Shown here: in pieces, positions 6,707 through 11,156 of the stretch
Numbering within the stretch: the first letter of the stretch is position 1
Layout: every line of letters begins with the position of its first letter
NCBI GenBank assembly: GCA_018335615.1
Contig: JAGXRS010000011.1
Location: 1-11,156, forward strand
Source: Hydrogenophaga sp.
GTDB taxonomy: Bacteria; Pseudomonadota; Gammaproteobacteria; Burkholderiales; Burkholderiaceae_C
Direction of reading: 5' to 3'
Length of the DNA stretch: 11,156 nucleotides
Program-made: the position numbers and the translations under genes
The notes under the pieces: model-generated
The model's database searches: none
What the model was told of the DNA's origin: nothing
What the model saw: the letters and a program-made list of their open reading frames with translations, nothing else

Positions 6707-7933
6707 ATGCAACGCTCCTTGACTTCCCTGATCCAGCGGCTCGCCACGCCGCACGCCTGGGCGGCCGCTCTGCTGGCGCTCAGCTGCGGCTGGGCGAGCG
6801 CCCAGTCCACCCGGACTGAGGTGGTGCCGGACGATCCGGCGCCGCCGCCGGCTGCCACCGCACCGGCCGGTACCGGTGGCATCCGCAGTGCGAACATCTT
6901 CGAGATCGCACCGGACGCCAGCGCCGACCCGAACTACGCCAACCAGACCAACGCCGAGCGCAAGCAGGTGCAACCCGGCAACAACGCGCCCATGTGGCGT
7001 GACGTGAGCCGCGGCGTCACCGGCTACAGCAGCCTGCCTTACCTGGAGTCGGGCAACCTCATCCAGGGCTTTGTGCAGTACCCGGGCTCGCGCTTCACCA
7101 ATGCCGGTGAAGCCTGGCGACAGGTCCGCAACGACTGGCTGATTCCCTACGGCGGTTCGCTGTTGCTCATCGTGGCCGTGGCCATTGCACTGTTCTACTG
7201 GCGCAAGGGCACGATTGGTTTGCACGGCCAGGAAACCGGCCGGGTGATCGAACGCTTCACGTACTTCGAGCGCGCGGCCCACTGGGTCAACGCAATCGCG
7301 TTCGTGGCGCTGGCCGTCTCCGGCATCATCATGGCGTTTGGCAAGTTCTTCCTGCTGCCCATCATCGGCAGCACGCTGTTCGGCTGGCTGGCGTATGCGC
7401 TGAAGAATGTCCACAACTTCACCGGTCCTCTGTTTGCCGTGTCCCTGGTGGTCGTGATCATCACTTTCGCCCGCGACAACCTGCCCAAGCGTGAAGACCT
7501 GGTGTGGCTGCTCAAAGGCGGCGGCATGTTTGGCGGGCACGAAGTGCCGTCACACCGCTTCAACGGCGGCGAGAAACTGCTGTTCTGGGGTGGCGTGTTC
7601 TTCTTTGGCCTGATCGTGGTGGGCTCCGGCCTGTTCCTCGACAAGATCGTGCCCGCAGTGGACTACACCCGCGGCAACATGCAGGTCGCTCACATGATCC
7701 ACGCCGCGGCCTCGACGCTGATGATGGTGATGTTCATGGGCCACATCTACATGGGCACGCTGGGCATGCAGGGCGCCTACAAAGCCATGAGGACCGGCTA
7801 TGTGGACGAGACCTGGGCCAAAGAGCATCACGAACTCTGGTACGACGACATCAAGGCCGGCAAGATTCCCGCGCAGCGAACCCATGCCGCCGCCGGGTCC
7901 GCCCCGGTCAGCGCACGGGCCGCGAAGGCCTGA
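6707..7933 (+). CDS. fdhC: Formate dehydrogenase cytochrome b (gamma) subunit with periplasmic extension
   Basis: A 408-residue membrane protein that anchors the enzyme and passes electrons from FdhB to quinone through two b hemes. It begins with a signal-peptide-like segment (about 1-33, ending ASA-QS), then a Pro/Ala-rich linker and about 110 residues of predicted periplasmic extension. Membrane helices lie near 144-165, 191-211, 236-255, 291-311 and 334-353; the first precedes the four-helix FdnI-like core. Candidate heme ligands are H192 (AAHWVN), H236 (VHNFTG), H332 and H346; the 14-residue spacing of the last two equals that of E. coli FdnI H155/H169. ATG 6707 lies 6 bases after the purine-rich AAGGGGAG (6693-6700); a GTG at 6704 is in frame but only 3 bases from it. 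The extension is much longer than in E. coli FdnI, which has essentially none. Confidence 0.93.
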   Translation: MQRSLTSLIQRLATPHAWAAALLALSCGWASAQSTRTEVVPDDPAPPPAATAPAGTGGIRSANIFEIAPDASADPNYANQTNAERKQVQPGNNAPMWRDVSRGVTGYSSLPYLESGNLIQGFVQYPGSRFTNAGEAWRQVRNDWLIPYGGSLLLIVAVAIALFYWRKGTIGLHGQETGRVIERFTYFERAAHWVNAIAFVALAVSGIIMAFGKFFLLPIIGSTLFGWLAYALKNVHNFTGPLFAVSLVVVIITFARDNLPKREDLVWLLKGGGMFGGHEVPSHRFNGGEKLLFWGGVFFFGLIVVGSGLFLDKIVPAVDYTRGNMQVAHMIHAAASTLMMVMFMGHIYMGTLGMQGAYKAMRTGYVDETWAKEHHELWYDDIKAGKIPAQRTHAAAGSAPVSARAAKA

Positions 7934-7958
7934 GCTCCGTCACATTCAAGGAACTCCC

Positions 7959-8339
7959 ATGAAACGCTTGCTTTTGTGCTCGGCCGTGCTGCTGAGCGTG
8001 GCGGCCCACGCCAAGCTGCCTGCCCCGGTGCTGACCGACGAGGCCAAGGCGAAAGCCGCCGAGACCGCTGCCCGGACCGCCTGGAACGCCAGGGTGGACG
8101 CTTACAAGCTCTGCCTGGCGCAGGACCGCGCCGCTGCCGCACACCAGAAGACTGCCCGTGCCCAGGGGCTGGAACTGAAGCCTGCCGTGGCCACCCCTGC
8201 GTGTGCCGATCCTGGTACGTTTGCGTATGTGCCGCCCAAGCCGATCGAAGCAGCAGGCGCCCACTCGCCGGCCGCCACGGCCATCAGCCCACCCAACACC
8301 AACGCCCCGGCGTCGGTGGTCGTTCCCCAGAAGCCCTGA
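7959..8339 (+). CDS. Small secreted protein of unknown function, last gene of the fdh operon
   Basis: A 126-residue protein with a clear Sec signal peptide, MKRLLLCSAVLLSVAAHA, likely cleaved after residue 18. The mature part starts with an Ala/Lys-rich, probably helical stretch (about 25-72), has two cysteines (C52 in AYKLCLAQD and C82 in PACADPGTF) that could form a periplasmic disulfide, and ends in a Pro/Ala-rich low-complexity tail. I recognise no family. It lies 25 bases after fdhC with AAGGAA (7948-7953) as ribosome site, and before the operon terminator. Context points to an accessory role in the periplasmic formate dehydrogenase; the sequence does not say what. Confidence 0.8.
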   Translation: MKRLLLCSAVLLSVAAHAKLPAPVLTDEAKAKAAETAARTAWNARVDAYKLCLAQDRAAAAHQKTARAQGLELKPAVATPACADPGTFAYVPPKPIEAAGAHSPAATAISPPNTNAPASVVVPQKP

Positions 8340-8370
8340 CCGCCAGCCACCTGGTTTTGTCGGGCCACCA

Positions 8371-8401
8371 GGGCCGCACCTTCGGGTGTCGGCCCTTTTT
8401 T
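8371..8401 (+). terminator. Intrinsic terminator of the fdh operon
   Basis: GGGCCGCACC (8371-8380), tetraloop TTCG (8381-8384), GGTG-T-CGGCCC (8385-8395) with one bulged T, then six T (8396-8401). A ten-pair GC-rich stem with a UUCG loop and T-run is a strong Rho-independent terminator. It lies 32 bases after the operon's last stop and only 14 bases before the fdhD start. Confidence 0.93.
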
Positions 8402-8415
8402 GTTAGCCTATCCCC

Positions 8416-9279
8416 ATGTCCATGCCCCACCTCACCCAGGCGCGCGTGCCGCTCACCCGCGAAGTTGAGGCGATGAACCCGTACGGCGAGCGGGAAATCA
8501 TCGCGATCCCGGCCGAGCGAGATCTCACCGTCTATGTCGACAAGCGCGAGCTGGTGACGCTCATGACCCTGGGCGCGCAACCTGAATGGCTGGTACTGGG
8601 TTATTTGCTGAACCAGCGCCTCATTGCCTCGGTGGCCGATATCGAGTCGATCACGGTCGACTGGGATGTGGGCGCCGCCTCCGTCAAGACGCGCCAGGGC
8701 ATCGAGCGCATTGAAGAACGGACCGCCAAGCGCGTGGTCACCACTGGCTGCGGACAGGGCAGTGTGTTCGGTAACCTGATGGACGAGATCGATGCCATCT
8801 GCCTGCCAGACGAGGTGGTGCTGCACCAGTCGTCGCTGTACGCCATCGTCAATGCGATCCGGCTGAAGGAGAGCACCTACAAGTCGGCCGGCTCGGTGCA
8901 CGCCTGCGCCCTGTTCCAAGGGGAAGCGCTGCAGCTGTTCGTGGAAGATGTCGGGCGCCACAACGCGGTGGACACCATCGCAGGCTGGATGGCCCTGCAA
9001 GAGCAGGGCGGCTCTGGCGGACACAAGGTGTTCTACACCACCGGGCGGCTCACGAGCGAAATGGTCATCAAGTCGGCCCAGATGGGCGTGGCGGTGGTGG
9101 TTTCGCGCAGCGGCATCACCGAAATGGGGCTCGAGGTGGCCCAGCGCGTCGGCCTGTGCGCCATTGGCCGGGCCACCAACAAGCACTTCCTGTGCTACGC
9201 CCACCCCGAACGCCTGGTGCTGGACGCCATACCCCCGCCACCGGTGGCAGGGCGCGACCGAACCGCCTCGCACAGCTGA
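8416..9279 (+). CDS. fdhD: FdhD, formate dehydrogenase sulfurtransferase/chaperone (single-Cys variant)
   Basis: A 287-residue cytoplasmic protein. In E. coli, FdhD takes sulfur from IscS and delivers it to the bis-MGD cofactor so that formate dehydrogenase becomes active. Family blocks visible here are TVYVDKRELVTLMTLG (38-53), VVTTGCGQG (107-115), SAGSVHACALF (157-167), EDVGRHNAVDTIAGW (177-191) and FYTTGRLTSEMVIKSAQMG (206-224). The E. coli CxxC (C121, C124) is represented by one cysteine only, C112, followed by GQG; the segment could align it with either E. coli cysteine. The start is uncertain: ATG 8416 and ATG 8422 are both possible and neither has a clear ribosome site. ATG 8473 would cut conserved-looking N-terminal sequence. 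It follows the operon terminator closely and has no visible promoter of its own. Confidence 0.93.
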   Translation: MSMPHLTQARVPLTREVEAMNPYGEREIIAIPAERDLTVYVDKRELVTLMTLGAQPEWLVLGYLLNQRLIASVADIESITVDWDVGAASVKTRQGIERIEERTAKRVVTTGCGQGSVFGNLMDEIDAICLPDEVVLHQSSLYAIVNAIRLKESTYKSAGSVHACALFQGEALQLFVEDVGRHNAVDTIAGWMALQEQGGSGGHKVFYTTGRLTSEMVIKSAQMGVAVVVSRSGITEMGLEVAQRVGLCAIGRATNKHFLCYAHPERLVLDAIPPPPVAGRDRTASHS

Positions 9280-9448
9280 CCGACGCGCCCGGCGACGCGA
9301 AGGGCGGCCCGTACGGCGGTATGGGGGTCCGCGGCGGGCTGCCGATTCGCCTGGGCGACATAAACTCCCGGTATCCGATGCACCGGCCTTGCCTTGCCTT
9401 CCCTAGCCAGGCCCATGCCCGCCACACCCCGTCTTTCGAAAGAACCCG

Positions 9449-10081
9449 ATGAGTCGAGCACTCCACGTCATTGACCACCCGCTGGTGCAGCACAAGCTCA
9501 CGCTGATGCGGCGCAAGGACACCAGCACCAAGAGCTTTCGCGAATTGGCACACGAGATCAGCATCCTGCTGGCCTACGAACTGACCCGCGACATGCCCAT
9601 GCAGGAGGTGGAGATCGAAACGCCGCTTGAAAAGATGACCGCGCGCATGATCGACGGCAAGAAGGTGGTGCTCGCTTCCATCCTGCGCGCCGGCAACGGC
9701 TTTCTGGACGGCATGCTCCAGGTACTGCCGGCCGCGCGCGTGGGCCATATCGGCCTGTACCGCGATCCGACCACGCTGCAGGCGGTGGAATACTATTTCA
9801 AGATGCCCAGCGGCATGGAAGAGCGCGACGTGATCGTGCTCGATCCCATGCTGGCCACCGGCAACTCGGCGGTGGCGGCCGTGGAGCGCCTGAAGCAGCT
9901 CAAGCCACGGTCCATCCGTTTCGTGTGCCTGGTGTCCTGTCCGGAAGGCATCAAGACCTTCCACGACCACCATCCTGACGTGCCCATCTACACCCCCGCG
10001 GTGGACCGTGGCCTGAACGAGCACGGTTACATCGTGCCGGGGCTGGGGGACGCCGGCGACCGGATCTTCGGCACGAAGTAA
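9449..10081 (+). CDS. upp: Uracil phosphoribosyltransferase
   Basis: A 210-residue cytoplasmic enzyme of pyrimidine salvage that joins uracil and PRPP to give UMP and pyrophosphate. The PRPP loop VIVLDPMLATGNSA is at 128-141, the ASILRAGNGFLDGM block at 76-89, and the uracil-binding C-terminal block LNEHGYIVPGLGDAGDRIFGTK at 189-210. Length equals the bacterial norm (E. coli 208). The upstream ribosome site is weak (AAAGAA just before ATG 9449). The 169-base gap from fdhD shows no clear terminator or promoter, so the transcription start was not located. It is a housekeeping gene with no evident link to the formate dehydrogenase locus. Confidence 0.97.
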   Translation: MSRALHVIDHPLVQHKLTLMRRKDTSTKSFRELAHEISILLAYELTRDMPMQEVEIETPLEKMTARMIDGKKVVLASILRAGNGFLDGMLQVLPAARVGHIGLYRDPTTLQAVEYYFKMPSGMEERDVIVLDPMLATGNSAVAAVERLKQLKPRSIRFVCLVSCPEGIKTFHDHHPDVPIYTPAVDRGLNEHGYIVPGLGDAGDRIFGTK

Positions 10082-10391
10082 CGGTACCCCGCGCCGCTTC
10101 GCTCCACCCTCAAGGGGGCAGTGCCTGCGGCCCGGCAAAGCCGGTTCCGCGGCGTTCTGGGCGGGGCCTTTCGTACCGCAGGGATAAGGGTTGCCCAGTG
10201 CCCCTTCGCGTCCATCCCTGAAGAGGGCCTTGCCTGCGGCGACGAAGCCCGTTCCGTTCATGCTGGTGTGGTGCACGCCATGCCGGAAAGCCTGCGGGCA
10301 CTTTGAGCTGGGTACCGTATCCACTCCTTGAACGACTTGGTCGGTCCCCCTGGGTGGGCGCTGGGCTGATCCCTTCGGTTAAGGTTGCTGC
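10082..10391 (+). repeat. Intergenic region with two diverged copies of a GC-rich repeat
   Basis: These 310 bases between upp and the permease gene hold no convincing gene. Two copies of a 55-base unit can be aligned by eye, at about 10095-10149 and 10202-10256, 107 bp apart. Shared blocks in order are CTTCGC, TCCA, CCCT, AAG/GGG, TGCCTGCGGC, a GAAGCC-like stretch and GTTCCG. The first copy contains small hairpins: CCCTCAAGGGG near 10108-10117, and CCGGC-AAA-GCCGG at 10132-10144. The first unit resembles an intergenic repeat I associate with Comamonadaceae genomes; that is memory, not a search. No T-run follows either hairpin, so they are not called as the upp terminator. Confidence 0.5.
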
Positions 10392-11156
10392 ATGCAAAAC
10401 AAACGTCCTTCTTTCTGGCAACTCGGCTGGCGCTCCATGGAGCGAGACTGGCGCGCGGGTGAGTTGCGGCTGCTGGTGCTGGCCGTGACGCTGGCGGTGG
10501 CGGCGCTGACCGCGGTGGGCTTCTTTGCCGACCGCCTGCAGAACGGCCTGGCGCGCGATGCGCGGGCGCTGATCGGTGGGGACGCGGTCATCAGCAGCGA
10601 CAACCCGACGCCCCCCGCCTTCGAGGCACAGGCCCGCGCACTGGGCCTGGACACGGTGCAGACGCTGGGTTTTCCCACCATGGGGCGGGCGCGGGAGGAA
10701 GAGGGCGGAGCCGCGCGGCTGGTGGCACTGAAGGCGGTGGGGCAGGGCTATCCGCTGCGTGGCAGCCTGCGCGTGGCCGAAGCGCCGCAGGGGCCTGACA
10801 CCGCCACGCGCGACATCCCAGCGCCCGGCACGGCCTGGGTGGACGCGGCCCTGCTCGTGGCACTGGACCTGCAGATGGGCCAGCCCCTGCTGCTGGGCGA
10901 TGCATCCTTCACCGTCAGCCGCGTGATCGTGGTCGAGCCCGACCGTGGCGCGGGCTTCATGAGCTTTGCGCCGCGCGTCATGATCAACCACGCCGATCTC
11001 GCCGCCACCGCCTTGGTGCAGCCCGCCAGCCGCCTCACCTACCGGCTCGCCGTGGCGGGTGCGGATGCCCCCGTGGCCCAGTTCGTTCGGTGGGCCCGGG
11101 CCGAGACCGACAAGCCGGGTGTGCGCGGCCTGCGGCTCGAATCGCTCGAAGGCGGG
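10392..11156 (+). CDS. ABC transporter permease, YbbP/FtsX-like, N-terminal part (runs off window edge)
   Basis: An open frame of 255 codons starts at ATG 10392 and continues past the window end without a stop. It begins MQNKRPSFWQLGWRSMERDW, with an arginine-rich cytoplasmic N-terminus before a single membrane helix (about 27-46). A large extracytoplasmic MacB-periplasmic-core-like domain (about 47-255) follows, with blocks GDAVISSD (63-70) and PRVMINHADLAAT (194-206). This is the start expected for FtsX-type permeases of the YbbP group, which in E. coli pair with the ATPase YbbA; the transported substrate is not established. A modest AAGG (10381-10384) lies 7 bases before the start. The remaining membrane segments and the ATPase gene would be beyond the window. 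Confidence 0.85.
   Translation, partial: MQNKRPSFWQLGWRSMERDWRAGELRLLVLAVTLAVAALTAVGFFADRLQNGLARDARALIGGDAVISSDNPTPPAFEAQARALGLDTVQTLGFPTMGRAREEEGGAARLVALKAVGQGYPLRGSLRVAEAPQGPDTATRDIPAPGTAWVDAALLVALDLQMGQPLLLGDASFTVSRVIVVEPDRGAGFMSFAPRVMINHADLAATALVQPASRLTYRLAVAGADAPVAQFVRWARAETDKPGVRGLRLESLEGG

Noticed and set aside
2850..8339. A soluble NAD-dependent formate dehydrogenase (FdsABG-type) operon
   Set aside because: FdhA has a Tat signal, the partner subunits are a four-cluster ferredoxin protein and a cytochrome b, and no flavin/NAD-binding subunit is present.
9116..10324. A 402-codon minus-strand open frame opposite fdhD, upp and the gap
   Set aside because: It spans two real genes in antisense and shows no domain.
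10082..10391. CRISPR array or attachment site in the repeat-bearing gap
   Set aside because: There are only two diverged units, with no regular spacers, no integrase and no tRNA.

Overview
The window is GC-rich DNA, most likely from a betaproteobacterium of the Burkholderiales, and probably a Comamonadaceae (Hydrogenophaga- or Acidovorax-like) genome. This placement is an inference from protein style, codon use and a Comamonadaceae-like intergenic repeat; no rRNA or other marker is present. The core is a membrane-bound, periplasm-facing molybdenum or tungsten formate dehydrogenase locus with its own two-component regulator.

Layout: (1) Positions 1-2125, minus strand: a two-gene regulatory operon. 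A sigma-54-dependent response regulator (728-2125) is followed, with an ATGA overlap, by a sensor histidine kinase (731 down to the window edge, partial). (2) Positions 2126-2604: a 479-bp divergent intergenic region. It holds a perfect 11-bp-arm palindrome with a second degenerate copy 23 bp away, a candidate -24/-12 sigma-54 promoter about 160 bp further on, and a long leader with a strong potential hairpin. (3) Positions 2605-8339, plus strand: a tight six-gene operon. It encodes a small Tat-signal protein of the 'formate dehydrogenase region TAT target' type, the catalytic subunit FdhA (Cys form), the four-cluster ferredoxin-like subunit (FDH3 beta type), a small lipoprotein, the cytochrome b subunit with an N-terminal periplasmic extension, and a small periplasmic protein. 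A strong intrinsic terminator follows. (4) Positions 8416-9279: fdhD, the FDH sulfurtransferase/chaperone, in a variant with only one cysteine in the usual CxxC region. (5) Positions 9449-10081: upp, uracil phosphoribosyltransferase. (6) Positions 10082-10391: an intergenic region with two diverged copies of a repeat. (7) Positions 10392-11156: the start of a YbbP/FtsX-type ABC transporter permease, cut by the window edge.

How it fits together: FdhA is exported by Tat, probably folded and together with FdhB. It oxidises formate in the periplasm and passes electrons through five [4Fe-4S] clusters to a di-heme cytochrome b and so to the quinone pool. FdhD prepares the molybdenum cofactor in the cytoplasm. 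The kinase/response-regulator pair, divergent from the operon, probably switches it on through sigma-54. The least explained parts are the two or three small exported proteins built into the operon, the regulatory DNA, and the single-Cys FdhD.
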